A stretch of DNA of 64,000 nucleotides from Omphiscola glabra (lineage: Eukaryota > Mollusca > Gastropoda > Lymnaeidae). Location: NCBI GenBank assembly GCA_964017045.1, contig OZ024802.1, forward strand, positions 8,940,435-9,004,434, given 5' to 3'. Under the pieces are notes generated by a model, which was not told where the DNA came from, searched no databases, and was given only the letters and a program-made list of their open reading frames with translations. Each line of letters opens with the position of its first letter. Positions within the stretch are counted from its first letter, which is position 1. Made by a program: the position numbers and the translations under genes. Of the stretch, positions 11,204-22,920 are shown piece by piece.

Positions 11204-11695
11204 TCCCTTATTTTAATACTTGGTCTGCTCTTCTTGAATTTCCTTAACTAATTTTAGGCACTCTGGAAAAAAACAGTTGTCCCCCCATGCTTCCAGGAGC
11301 ACGGGTCTTGCTCTAGAACTGTCATTACAAACCGATCTTTTTTAAACAAATGTTTGCTCGATATTTATTTTTATAATCCCAGAGATAATTTTCTCAATAT
11401 TACCGGTCTTAATTTGTGAGCATGCGCATCAGTTATCTTCCTCGATCCTCTGGGGGCCACGAGAATGATATGGGGTGCCCTGTGGTCAACGCGACCCGAA
11501 CTCTAGCCGGAGACAGGGCGGGGCTGGTGGGCTTTCCTTGATAGTTTTTAATTCATCTTGGGTTTAGTGGCCCGGGGGTGTGGCCCAGGGGTCAATTTGT
11601 TCAATGAGTTGTGTGCAACATTACGGGCTGATAGTAATCAATGTGTTTGTGTGCTGCGATTGTGAAAGAGGTTTTGGGGGGGGGGGAGAGATTTC
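11204..11695. other. Non-repetitive stretch, no gene seen
   Basis: GC-richer in the second half (11430-11600), with a G10 run just before the following array. No supported coding frame. Confidence 0.5.
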
Positions 11696-11834
11696 GAATG
11701 ATGTGACCAGCTGTGATGTGACCAGCTGTGATGTGACCAGCTGTGATGTGACCAGCTGTGATGTGACCAGCTGTGATGTGACCAGCTGTGATGTGACCAG
11801 CTGTGATGTAGCCTGCTGTGATGTAACAAGCTGT
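11696..11834 (+). repeat. 15-bp minisatellite, 9 copies
   Basis: The unit GATGTGACCAGCTGT has a central CAGCTG E-box, so the array holds E-boxes every 15 bp. A single relic GTGATGTGACCAGCTG lies at about 13004-13019. Confidence 0.95.
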
Positions 11835-13302
11835 GGTGAACGACACATTCGTGTGTCAAGGACACTAACTATAGGGCAAGACGGGCCGGGGTAGGGGGGA
11901 TGGGCGGGAGTACGTAAGAATGATCATCGGTCGGGTTTGGCTTATTATGCAATTAGCGACTTTTGGATATTGCTATCTAATTGGCGTAAGTTGGATATTT
12001 CATGAATGGGGCACAAGTTGGATATTGCCATGACTTGGCCACAAGTTGGGTATTGCCATGTTATGTTGCCGAGAAATTGACTTATTATGTTTATGTTTTT
12101 ATTTGTTTATATAGTATTTAAGGAGTGTTTAAACATATGACGGTTGTCAATATGTCTGAAATTGTTGAGGTCATCTCCCGAGTAGGGGACGTCTCACATG
12201 TCATCATCTCCTTTGACCTTCTTCCTCTCCTACCAATACCGCCTCTTGCGTTATATCCTCTTTTGTTAATGTTTGCCTTTTTTTTCCTTTATCTCTCTCT
12301 CTCATTTTATTTACCTCTCTCTCCCACCATCTCTCTATATCTCTCGGTCTTCCAACACCTACCTTCATTACGTATTCTGGCAGTAATCTTGGTTCTCTCA
12401 TGCCTGTATTTCCCCCCAGATCACATCGGCTTAGCTCCAGCCCTAAACCCTTGCTTATCCCAATCACCCGGCAGACGAGCAGACGCACACATGGGCCGAC
12501 CATTTGACAGACATTTGTGTCGCGTGATTGCCCCCCACGCTGTTAAACACACAAACCGTAAACATTGTTCATGGGCAAGTGATGGGCTGGTTAAACCTGA
12601 CATTGCCCTCGGGCAAAGCATGACACAGTGGCAATACGGATGCCTGAGGCGAGTGATAAATAAGTGACGCATTTTGTCACAATGGATGAAGAGGACTTGC
12701 CGATGTACGCAGCCCAATAGAAGAAAGGTTTTTTTGCACTCTTTAAAATAACCACATTTCCATCAGGGCAAACACGGTCAAACAATGGCCTGGCTTCCTT
12801 ATATTGTTGGATATTTCTTGCTTAGTATTTGGTATTGTGTTGTTAATATGTTGGGTTTTTTGTGTGTTGTTTTTGGTATGTGTGCCCGACGGATACATCA
12901 TACGTACAATTATTTTATCTTTAAAAAGCAAAGTTATAGAATAAACAAAACTAATCACAATAATGGTATGTTATTTGTATTTCATGATATGCTTTAAGAC
13001 CAGTGATGTGACCAGCTGAATGAATAAGAAAAACTGTGTTGAGCACTTGTTTAATCTACTGGGAGTACAACCCTTGTGAAGTCTAGGTACGTATAGTATC
13101 AGTCAGAGAGACTGCGATCTGAACACTTTTTAATGAACACACATCCCATCATGCACGCCTGCAGGGGGCCTCGTATTCTATAACAAACTCCTGTGAGCTA
13201 CCTATTGGATACAATCTCAATTCAGAGGATAACAAACTGCCTTAGGAATTGTTGCCATCATTAAGCTGGCCCACTATACCACTGATGAGTACTGTACACT
13301 AT
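11835..13302. other. Mostly non-repetitive stretch, no gene assigned
   Basis: A degenerate motif of AAGTTGGATATTGCCATG type repeats three or four times at 11960-12060. 12270-12350 is CT-rich. 12420-12715 is balanced in composition and open on both strands, but neither frame shows a domain or splice context. A TTAATATTG-type AT-rich area follows. Confidence 0.45.
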
Positions 13303-13527
13303 ACGCTTAACCATAAAGCACGTAAGCTGTACCATAGAGCACAACACGCTGTACCATAGAGCACAACACGCTGTACCATAGAGCACAATACGCTGTACCA
13401 TAGAGCACAATACGCTGTACCCTAGAGCACAATAAGCTGTACCATAGAGCACAATACGCCTTACCATAGAGCACAATACGCTTTACCATAGAGCACAACA
13501 CGCTGTACCATAGAGCACAAAAAGCTG
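13303..13527 (+). repeat. 22-bp minisatellite, 10 copies
   Basis: The unit TACCATAGAGCACAACACGC plus TG repeats with small changes. It produces cysteine-rich looking peptides on the minus strand (repeating CALWYSVLCSMV), an artefact of the array. Confidence 0.95.
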
Positions 13528-14861
13528 TGAATATTGCGTTATACGCATTGAACAATATATTATATTCTATGCAAGAAATTCGGTTATAAATATAAAAAAG
13601 AGTGTCAGAAAAACATCTGTAAGTGAGCACTGGGTGCTAACTAATATATCAGATAAGTGCACCAAATTGTATTGTGTAACTCTACGGAAGTGACGTCATT
13701 CGTCTCGAAAAACAAAAAAAAAAAACAAAACAAAAATAAAACAAAAAAGAGAGAAGAAAAGGGTCAAGTTTTTCTCCAAGTGTTCCCGGGTGCAGCTGAT
13801 TCTTGACAAAGTTTAGAACTCATGTTGGAAATGGAGGGGACAAGCGTGCGTGTGTTAATGTGTGTGGGGTGTGCGTGTAGGGGGGGAGTGGGTGGTAAAC
13901 GGATGAAGGAAGAGCGTTGGCATAGCTACAAACTAATTGTCTGACCTCAATGTTGTACTCATTGCTGCAAGTTTGTAATTTCTGACGTTGAGACACAACG
14001 ATCTTCTGCCTTGCGGCCATGGGAGTTGTGGTGATTGGTCTAACACAAGTTGTGCATACGTCACATGGGCAGATAATAGAGTAACTGCAACAAGGGCGGA
14101 CAAGGCACGAAGCAGGGGATAACCTCACGTTTGAGCAGTCCTTTATAGCTGTGTGGTCATGCCTTCGCCCTGGTTGCATCCGTTTCAGTTTTGGAGTGAG
14201 GATTTTTGTTGGCTATTTATGGTTACAAAATGTATTGTCCAACCTTCAGACGGAAATTAAATTAATGTTGTTCATCAAATAGAAGGAGCTGTAAATGCAA
14301 ACAGCAGAAATGCGGCACGCTTCTCAACATTAAAACTCCTCAAATTTCAAAACGGCATAGCTGATTTGCTACAATTTATGAAAATGTACTTGACTTTATT
14401 ATTTCTCTACAATCCGGTTGAATTTAAAACGCGAATGGACTTGATGTTACACTGAAAACTTTTATTGAATATTCTGTTTGATTGAAAGCAAACAGTGTAA
14501 TGGGGGTCACTTAAGAGGACTGGTGTCTCATGTCCGATCTAGTGAGATCTCGAGACACATACACTGTCGTGACCTGTCTTCTCTTATATCAACAGTTCAC
14601 ATCTATGATCAGATATAAACGTAGCGATCAAATCTTTGATACGTTTCCATCTTTTCCTTTTCTGTTTGGTTTTTTTTTTCCATTTTTTTTTCAAGCTAAA
14701 TCTCAATTAAAGATGTCCTCTCAAAACTGGGTCAGAGAATCCAACTAATGACAATATGACAAGACAGCACCAGGTGTAGATGAAATGAAGCAGACGTGTT
14801 CTCATGAGGGAAAAGTGGGCAACTATTTCCTAGACAACGCTGCACTGTTATTTACCTAACG
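13528..14861. other. Non-repetitive stretch, no gene seen
   Basis: A-rich low complexity at 13711-13750. 13850-14180 is open on the minus strand for 119 codons with no recognisable motif; its start and end show no splice or promoter support. Confidence 0.45.
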
Positions 14862-15275
14862 CTATTTAAACGTAACTTATCCTTTTTCCGTTGTTACTTT
14901 TCTGAATATCTATTAATATATTGTAACCTATCCTTCTTTTTCCGTTGTTACCTTTCTGACAGGGCCGGCCTTAGGCCACTGCAATTTATGCGGCCACATT
15001 TTGATAGGCCCCGCCCCGAATTTATTTTCTAAAACAAAATCTTAATTTTCACTTATTATCCTTATTCCTACCCAGACTGGGCCTCGCGCCCTTCGTTTCG
15101 CATAGGGCCCCGCAAGTGTTAGGGTCGGCCCTGCTTTCTGAATATCTATTAACATATTGTTACCTATCCTGCTTTTTCCGTTGTTACCTTTCTGAATAAC
15201 TATTAATATATTGTAACCTATCCTTCTTATTTCCGTTGTTACCTTTCTGAATATCTATTAACATATTTTCACATT
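14862..15275 (+). repeat. ~50-bp tandem repeat interrupted by a MITE
   Basis: Copies contain CCGTTGTTACCTTTCTGAAT, ATCTATTAA and TATTGTAACCTATCC. The array runs to 14959, is broken by the MITE at 14960-15133, and resumes at 15134. Confidence 0.9.
14960..15133 (+). mobile_element. hAT-like MITE, 174 bp, CAGGGCCGGCC termini
   Basis: The left end CAGGGCCGGCCTTAGG and right end TTAGGGTCGGCCCTG are inverted. A perfect 8-bp target duplication CTTTCTGA flanks it (14952-14959, 15134-15141). It sits inside a minisatellite copy, so the array is older than the insertion. Confidence 0.93.
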
Positions 15276-16488
15276 TCCTTAGCAAATTGATTAAGGACTC
15301 GTCTCCACGTCCCTGTCTGCCAATGACGACTCAATCTCCTGTAAATAAAGATACAAAAAGCCTGTAAGGTAAACTTCTCTTGAAACATGGCCGCCGTGTT
15401 GTGCACTAGACCACTAGTTATACTGTGTTACTTTCTCAAATAAATGACGTAGCTCCGCGCGGTCAGGGTGGTGCCGACGACAGGCTGTCCAAGGTCGAAC
15501 ATCAGAGGGCATCTCGTGAGACGAGGCATTGACGAGAAGCGAGGTAATTGTGACGGAACATCTAAAACTGCTCCTCCGTGGGCTTATCTAACGGTCATCT
15601 AGGAGACGAGATGTCACGTGATGTGAAAGAGTTCCGTCCATCACGTCAGGTAGGGAAACGTCCGTCCCTGATATTCACTGGAGCCACAGCCGGGATTGAT
15701 TTCTGAACTGATTTCATACTGACCTGTACGCACTCACATCCTGTTTGCGCGTGTTTGTCCACTTGTCCAACACTTTTGTGGGAATTTTTAACCACACCAA
15801 ATAGTCATTTAATAAGGTCAGTGTGAGTCGTGGGTCCTGGTGGCGTTGTTATTTGTTTTATGGAAAATTTTTCAATTGTTGGTCTCATCACTATAATTAT
15901 CAGTCATAGAGAGCTAGGTGTCCATGAGAGTTAGATCTCCAAGAGAGACGTCCACTAGAGGCCGACCAAAAGTGATTTTCTGACTTCGGTCAAAACCGAA
16001 ACCATACCGAATGTTAAAAATAACTTTCGGACGAAGGCGAAACCAAAAGCCAAATCATTCCATCCTCTCAGTTCCAATTCCACATTCCTCGTTTTCTCTC
16101 ATATTCGCTGATCTCCACTCACCTCTCTTTCTTTCTTTCTCTCTCTCCCTCTCTCTTCCAGAACAATCCAGTCATCAAAATTATCCAGCTGTCATTGCCA
16201 CTGTCATAACAACAGATTAAAACCTCATCTCTCGATACAGACAGACATTTATTTCTCTTCACCCTCCCGCCCCAATTATCAACGCGTAGACAGACTCCCA
16301 GTTAGAACTATTGATTTAATGTTAGGCAAAAAAAACGTAAGTTTTACCGTAGTTGTGCTCTCTTCAAACCTAGATGGTGCAGCTGTGAAGAGTTCAGATA
16401 TTAACAGCAAGAGTTGTGGGCATTTGGGCTTTAAATATTCACAACCTTCCATACGAGGCAGTTACAAGAAAGAGAGAGGTGGACTTTT
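15276..16488. other. Non-repetitive stretch, no gene seen
   Basis: 15440-15700 has higher GC and contains a CACGTG E-box at about 15615. 16090-16160 is CT-rich. No coding frame with support. Confidence 0.45.
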
Positions 16489-16710
16489 TAATCCGGGCTT
16501 TTAATGTGTGGACTTTTATTAGTGGATTTTTGTAAGGTGGTTTTTTATAAGTTGGGTTTTTATAAGATGGGGTTTCTATAAGGAGTGGTTTCTATAAGGT
16601 GGATTTTTTATAAGGTGAGGTTTTTATAAGATGGATTTTTTATGAGGTGGCTTTTTAAAAGGTGGATTTTATTGGGTAGGGTTTGTAAGGTGCAGTTTTA
16701 TAATGTGGGG
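16489..16710 (+). repeat. Degenerate ~20-bp tandem repeat
   Basis: Variants of TTTTTATAAGGTGGA repeat about 11 times with length variation. Confidence 0.85.
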
Positions 16711-16881
16711 TTACAAATGAACCCGCCTGCGTTAGAGTCATGTTAAGGCCAATCGAACCATTAAACACCAATCGAGACGTTTGACCGTAATTGGTGTTAT
16801 CACCAAACACCTTTCCTCCCTGTTTTAAGCTTTCGATTTTACCTTGGCATCACCAAACGGGTGTTAAAATGTGTTTTTGCT

Positions 16882-16950
16882 AATACACCTTTATGGTGTT
16901 CCACTGTTGGTAGGTAAGACCTCAACCATCACACGACTAAACGAGGTCGG
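16882..16950 (+). repeat. Dispersed repeat, second copy at 21464-21542
   Basis: AATACACCTTTATGGTGT ... AAGACCTCAACCATCACACGA recurs at 21464-21542 with about 80% identity. Upstream at 16790-16806 is a small TTGGTG-TTAT-CACCAA hairpin. Confidence 0.7.
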
Positions 16951-16987
16951 TGTTTTAGTCTATTTTATGCCATCGCACGTACTGTCA

Positions 16988-17101
16988 TAGGTAATATAGG
17001 GTCACAAAAGGTCATATAGGGTCACAAAAGGTCATATAGGGTCATAAAATGACATTTGGATCACAATAGGTCATATAGGGTCACAAAAGGTCATATAGGA
17101 T
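16988..17101 (+). repeat. 20-bp minisatellite, ~6 copies
   Basis: The unit is GGTCATATAGGGTCACAAAA with minor variants. Confidence 0.93.
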
Positions 17102-17139
17102 CTGCCCCCCTCCTCCCATTGCCTCCACTATCGTGGGTA

Positions 17140-17385
17140 GGTTACCTGAAATCACTAGTTGTGATGACACGCGTGTCACCTGAAATCACGAGTTGTGATG
17201 TATCGCGTGTCACCTGAAATCACGAGCTGTGACACGCGTTTCACCTGAAATCACGAGCTGTGACACGCGTTTCACCGGAAATCACGAGCTGTGACACGCG
17301 TTTCACCTGAAATCACGAGCAGTGATGACACGCGTTTCACCTGAAATCACAAATTGTGATGACACGCGCGTCACCTGGGATCAAA
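17140..17385 (+). repeat. ~31-34-bp minisatellite, ~8 copies
   Basis: Copies contain CACCTGAAATCACGAGCTGT then GACACGCGTTT, with an optional GAT insertion that makes the two unit lengths. Confidence 0.93.
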
Positions 17386-17524
17386 GTGGGAGAAATTTTA
17401 ACATGAAATCAATTGAAATGCTGACCGCCGCGGTTAAACCATTAATAGTGGGAAACTGTTCCCCAGAGAAAGTCTGGTCACCCATTGAACTCATTAGGGA
17501 GTTAGACAAGAACAAAACACAACC

Positions 17525-17985
17525 CAGACACACTATGTCCATTGCGTCTGCCCTGCTCCGTCTGGCTCAGACACAATCCAGACACACTTCTTACATTGTT
17601 TCTGCCCCATCTCCCTCAGGCACAATCCAGACACACTTCTTCCATTGTGTCTGCCCCATCTCATGCAGACACAATCCAGACACACTTCTTCCATTGAGTC
17701 TGCCCCATCTAATGCAGACACAATCCAGACACACTTCTTCCATTGTATCTGCCCCATCTCATGCAGACACAATCCAGACACACTTCTTCCATTGTGTCTG
17801 CCCCATCTCATGCAGGCACAATCCAGACACACTTCTTCCATTGTGTCTGCCCCATCTCATGCAGACACAATCCAGACACACTTCTTCCATTGAGTCTGCC
17901 CCATCTCATGCAGACACAATCCAGACACACTTCTTCCATTGTGTCTGCCCCATCTTATTCAGACACGATCCAGACACACTATGAG
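17525..17985 (+). repeat. 49-bp minisatellite, 9 copies
   Basis: The unit begins CAGACACACTTCTTCCATTG and continues through TGTCTGCCCCATCTCATG. Near-identical copies; open in three forward frames because 49 is not a multiple of 3 and the unit lacks stops. Confidence 0.96.
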
Positions 17986-19204
17986 CAGCACAGTGCAATC
18001 AATGTGTTCAAAACGAATTTATAAGAAGCCGATGTGTTTACACCGAATTTGTAATAAGTTTCTAAAAAGCAAGCTTTACAGGAAATTTGTTCAAATCGCA
18101 GTTTCTTCGAACGGGAAATAATTGGGGAAAAAATAATGGTAAATTTAATTTAACAGTTTATATTTTCCCCCATTTCTTCGTTGAACAAATTTTGTTTCGA
18201 AAAATACTTCCGATCGAACGACCTTCCTTCCTTTGCATAAGTTTCGAAGTAATCGCCGGCTACCATTTAATTTACTGCACCGCGTACACGCATTTGTTTA
18301 CTTCGGTTGAAGTTGTATCATTAAGCCAACACGCCATCTGGAAACAATTATTGATATTTTCATATCGGGTGTCGCCTACCATAAGTGCGGGACAGACTGG
18401 ACCTTCACAATCAGTGCAACAAGGCTGTGTGGTACAGCTTAGGTCAAGGTTACTTCCAATGATCAAGATTCCGGTCAAGGTTTACATCAAATGATCAGGA
18501 CTGCGACCTTTTTATGAACGTGACCTTCTTTACTTAGCAGGCGTATTGATTGAAAAGGGGCGGTTCTAAAATTGAACGATAAGAAGGGGTTCGCATACAC
18601 CAACAATCTCCAAAAGGTGATGACATAGATTAATTAACATAATCTTTAAGTAGCATTGTAAATGGGAGAGAGAGATAAAGAAAAAAGGGTGGTGGGGGGC
18701 TTAAACTATTTTGAAAGTTAAGGGAGATCACTTTTACTGGACGTTCTCGACTTAACACTGGGAGGTCCTCGCTTTCTTAAGTGTTTTAGAACCCCTTACA
18801 TAAAAGACAAAGAAAATTTACTTCCTGTTGTCTTTTCGCTACTTTTATAAACAGAAATGAATGAATAAAATGACATAGATACTAAAATTTGTAATTTTTT
18901 TGTACTGTTGGAAGCAGGTTTTTTGAGATCCCTTACCTCTATTTTAAAGAGTCAAAATCTTTCATAAGAGATGTTTAAATTAAATATCATATTTTGCATG
19001 TTTTTTTTTCCCTTTTCTTGTTTTTATGGCTTAACCTAATTTTTTGAGGATCCCAATTCAAAACGAGCCGCCATCTTGTTACACAAAAATATGAAGCTTA
19101 TGTTTACCTCGGGGCTACTCCTTGCGACACGGTATGACGTAAAACAAGATGGAGGGCGCCCGCCAAGTCACTTTCCAGGATTGAGTTTTGGGACAAATAT
19201 TTAA
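17986..19204. other. Non-repetitive stretch, no gene seen
   Basis: A 135-codon + strand frame at 18087-18494 has mixed composition but no recognisable domain, signal peptide or splice context. The remainder is AT-rich. Confidence 0.4.
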
Positions 19205-19287
19205 AAATATGAAAGAACTGTTTGCAAGCGTGTGTGTCTGTGTGTGTGTGTCTGTGTGTGTGTGTCTGTGTGTATGTGTATGTCTTT
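19205..19287 (+). repeat. (TG)n/(TCTG)n microsatellite
   Basis: Runs of TGTGTGTC and TGTGTATG over about 80 bp. Confidence 0.95.
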
Positions 19288-19326
19288 AGGGCAGATGTCA
19301 AAGTCAGACCGACGGAAATAAAAGAC

Positions 19327-19930
19327 TAAATGTCAGAGGTCAACAGATCCTAAGATATTAATGTAAGAGGTCAACAGATCCTAAGATATTAATGTCAGAG
19401 GTCAACAGATCCTAAGATATTAATGTCAGAGGTCAACAGATCCTAAGATATTAATGTCAGAGGTCAACAAATCCTAAGATATTAATGTAAGAGGTCAACA
19501 GATCCTAAGATATTAATGTCAGAGGTCAACAGATCCTAAGATATTAATGTCAGAGGTCAACAGATCCTAAGATATTAATGTCAGAGGTCAACAGATCCTA
19601 AGATATTAATGTCAGAGGTCAACAGATCCTAAGATATTAATGTCAGAGGTCAACAGATCCTAAGATATTAATGTCAGAGGTCAACAGATCCTAAGATATT
19701 AATGTAAGAGGTCAACAGATCCTAAGATATTAATGTCAGAGGTCAACAGATCCTAAGATATTAATGTCAAAGGTCAACAGATCCTAAGATATTAATGTCA
19801 GAAGTCAACAGATCCTAAGATATTAATGTAAGAGGTCAACAGATCCTAAGATATTAATGTCAGAGGTCAACAGATCCTAAGATATTAATGTCAGAGGTCA
19901 ACAGATCCTAAGATATTAATGTAAGAGGTT
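19327..19930 (+). repeat. 31-bp minisatellite, ~19 copies
   Basis: The unit begins GTCAGAGGTCAACAGATCCT and ends AAGATATTAAT; a GTAAGAGG variant recurs at spaced intervals. Very homogeneous. Confidence 0.97.
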
Positions 19931-20036
19931 ATTATTGAGTGATATTGATTGTTTTTTAAATTATAAAAATTCGATCACTTGTGAAGTTAATTATATTTTG
20001 ATTCCCCATTAAATCAAGATCGTTCATAACATCGTT

Positions 20037-21083
20037 ACGTTAGGTCTGTGAGACTTTCATAATATGTAACATTAGGTCTGTGAGACTTTCATAATATGTA
20101 ACATTAGGTCTGTGAGAATTTCATATTATGTAATATTAGGTCTGTGAGACTTTGCTATTATGTAACATTAGTTCTGTGAGACTCTCCTATTATGTAACAT
20201 TAGGTCTGTGAGACTTTCATATTATGCAATATTAGGTCTGTGAGACTTTCATAATATGTAACATTAGGTCTGTGAAACTTTCATAGTATGTAACATTAGG
20301 TCTTTGAGACTTTCATAACATGTAACATTAGGTCTGTGAGACTTTCATATTATGTAGCATTAGGTCTGTGAGACTTTCATATTATGTAACATTAGGTCTG
20401 TGAGACTTTCATAATATTTAACTTTAGGTTTGTGAGACTTTCATAATATGCAACATTAGGTCTGTGAGACTTTCATTATTATGTAACATTAGGTCTGTGA
20501 GACTTTCATAATATGTAGCATTATGTCTGTGAGACTCTCATATTATGTAACATTAGGTCTGTGAGACTTTCATATTATGCAATATTAGGTCTGTGAGACT
20601 TTCATAATATGTAACATTAGGTCTGTGAGACTTTCATAATATGTAACATTAGGTCTGTGAGACTTTCATATTATGTAATATTAGGTATGTGAGACTTTCA
20701 TATTATGTAACATTAGGGCTGTGAGACTTTCATAATATTTAACATTAGGTTTGTGAGACTTTCATAATATGCAACATTAGGTCTGTGAGACTTTCATTAT
20801 TATGTAACATTAGGTCTGTGAGACTTTCATAATATGTAGCATTAGGTCTGTGAGACTCTCATATTATGTAACATTATGTCTGTGAAACTTTCATATTATG
20901 CAATATTAGGTCTGTGAGACTTTCATAATATGTACCATAAGGTCTGTGAGACTTTCATAATATGTAACTTTAGGTCTGTTATACTTTCATATTATGTAAC
21001 ATTAGGTCTGTTAGACTTTCAAATTATGTAACATTAGGTCTGTGAGACTTTCATAATATGTAACTTTAGGTCTGTGATACAGG
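20037..21083 (+). repeat. 32-bp minisatellite, ~32 copies, with block duplication
   Basis: The unit is AACATTAGGTCTGTGAGACT plus TTCATAATATGT. Distinct variants (TTCATTATTATG, ATATTTAAC, TATGCAATATT) recur about 320 bp apart, showing a duplicated block of ten units. Confidence 0.96.
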
Positions 21084-22044
21084 TCGGAGCAATGATTGTA
21101 TAACTTTCTTATAAAATAAAGAGCCAATCCTTGCGCTTTACAGTTCAAGATGTTTTTATGTTTCGCAGTCTACTCGCCTTATTCCTAGCTACATATCGAA
21201 ATTAACAATTTTTTCATTTTACCTCGTGTCTCCACCAGGCTTCCCGTGGTTCCATACAATGTGAATGGATATTGAATTTTGGCGGGGTGGGCCATTCGAA
21301 TAGTTACATTTATTACACAATATTAGTGTCTTAAGAAATAACCCCCCTCCCCACGGGAGTAATATTAAGAACTGCGGCTTGTGTTGTCCACCGTATTCTT
21401 GCATCGGGGTTTTAATTAAAAATGTTTTGAATAGAAGTGCTTTGAGAAAGCGAAAGTAAAATGTTGCTTACGAATACACCTTGATGGCGTGTCCACGGAT
21501 GGTAAGAAAAACCTCAACCATCACACGATTTGATAAGCCGGCCAGGCACCACAGTTATAATGATTCATCTTTTATGTATATACCACGAATCACTGTGCAA
21601 AAAAAAGTAGTGTGGAATTGTTGAGCTGATGGTGAAGAGGGCAGTTATGATGTTACTTGAGAGCTGGGCCAACGATAACATGATATGTATTAAGATTCTA
21701 ACAAACAGATATCTAGAAATGAGATGCCATCTCCAATAACGGTGTGTTTCTTTCTATGAATTTAGGATAGATCGTGTGTTAAAGAGAAGATATTGTGAAG
21801 AAAATAATAGAAGTTTTTTAAGTGAAGGAATGGCGAGCAATTAAAGGAAAGCAGGCTCATTTTGTTCCGAGCTCAGTACCAGCTCAGCTTCGGGCTAATT
21901 TTTGTTAGTTCCAGCTCCACTTCGGACTAATTTTCCAATACCGCTTCGGGCTAATTTTTGTTAGCTCCATCTCCGCTTCTGGCTAATTTCGCCCCTGGTC
22001 TACAAAACACTAGGTTTGTCTGTGACAAAAATGCCATGATTTGT
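21084..22044. other. Non-repetitive stretch, no gene seen
   Basis: It holds the second copy of the 16882 repeat at 21464-21542. A degenerate GCTTCGGGCTAATTTTTGTTAG motif repeats three or four times at 21885-21990. Confidence 0.5.
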
Positions 22045-22707
22045 CTCACTCACCACAATGTGTCTCACTGACCACAATCTGTCTCACTGACCACAATCTG
22101 TCTCCCTGACCACAATCTGTCTCACTGACCACAATCTGTCTCACTCACCACAATCTGTCTCACTAACCACAATGTGTCTCACTGACCACAATCTGTCTCA
22201 CTGACCACAATGTGTCTCACTGACCACAATGTGTCTCCCTGACCACAATCTGTCTCACTGACCACAATGTGTCTCACTGACTACAATCTGTCTCACTCAC
22301 CACAATGTGTCTCACTGACCACAATCTGTCTCACTGACCACAATCTGTCTCCCTGACCACAATGTGTCTCACTGACCACAATGTGGGTCCCTGACCACAA
22401 TCTGTCTCACTGACCACAATCTGTCTCCCTGACCACAATCTGTCTCACTGACCACAATCTGTCTCACTGACCACAATGTGTCTCCCTGACCACAATCTGT
22501 CTCACTGACCACAATCTGTCTCACTGACCACAATCTGTCTCCCTGACCACAATCTGTCTCACTGACCACAATCTGTCTCACTGACCACAATCTGTCTCAC
22601 TGACCACGATGTGTCTCACTGACCACAATCTGTCTCACTGACCACAATGTGTCTCACTGACCACAATCTGTCTCACTGACTACAATCTGTCTCACTGACC
22701 ACAATGT
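22045..22707 (+). repeat. 19-bp minisatellite, ~35 copies
   Basis: The unit is CTCACTGACCACAATCTGT, with CTCC and ATGTG variants interleaved in a non-random order. Confidence 0.97.
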
Positions 22708-22808
22708 CAAAGTAGATGTCAAGAAATAAGTCACATATTGTGGCTGAACTAAAACTCAAACATGAATATAAAATCGATGTATTTAGAGTTCAGTTCATCA
22801 TTTCCAGA

Positions 22809-22920
22809 GGGGGGGGGGGGGGGGGGGGAGAGAGATTGCAAGTGAGAGAGAGAGGGAGAGCAAGTGAGCGATAGAGAGAGAGGGAGAGATGAGGAGAGCG
22901 AGCGAGAGAGAGATAGTAAG
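22809..22920 (+). repeat. G20 run followed by (GA)n-rich tract
   Basis: An uninterrupted run of 20 G is followed by about 90 bp of GAGAGA and GAGCGA purine-rich sequence. Confidence 0.95.

Noticed and set aside
12125..12717. 180-codon + and ~98-codon minus frames
   Set aside because: Overlapping frames on both strands, a CT-rich low-complexity start, and no recognisable motif.
13820..14179. 119-codon minus frame with several cysteines
   Set aside because: The cysteine spacing fits no module family I know, and the C-terminal part is low-complexity (PYTHTPHT).
18087..18494. 135-codon + frame
   Set aside because: No recognisable domain, no splice or promoter context; the length is within chance for the region.
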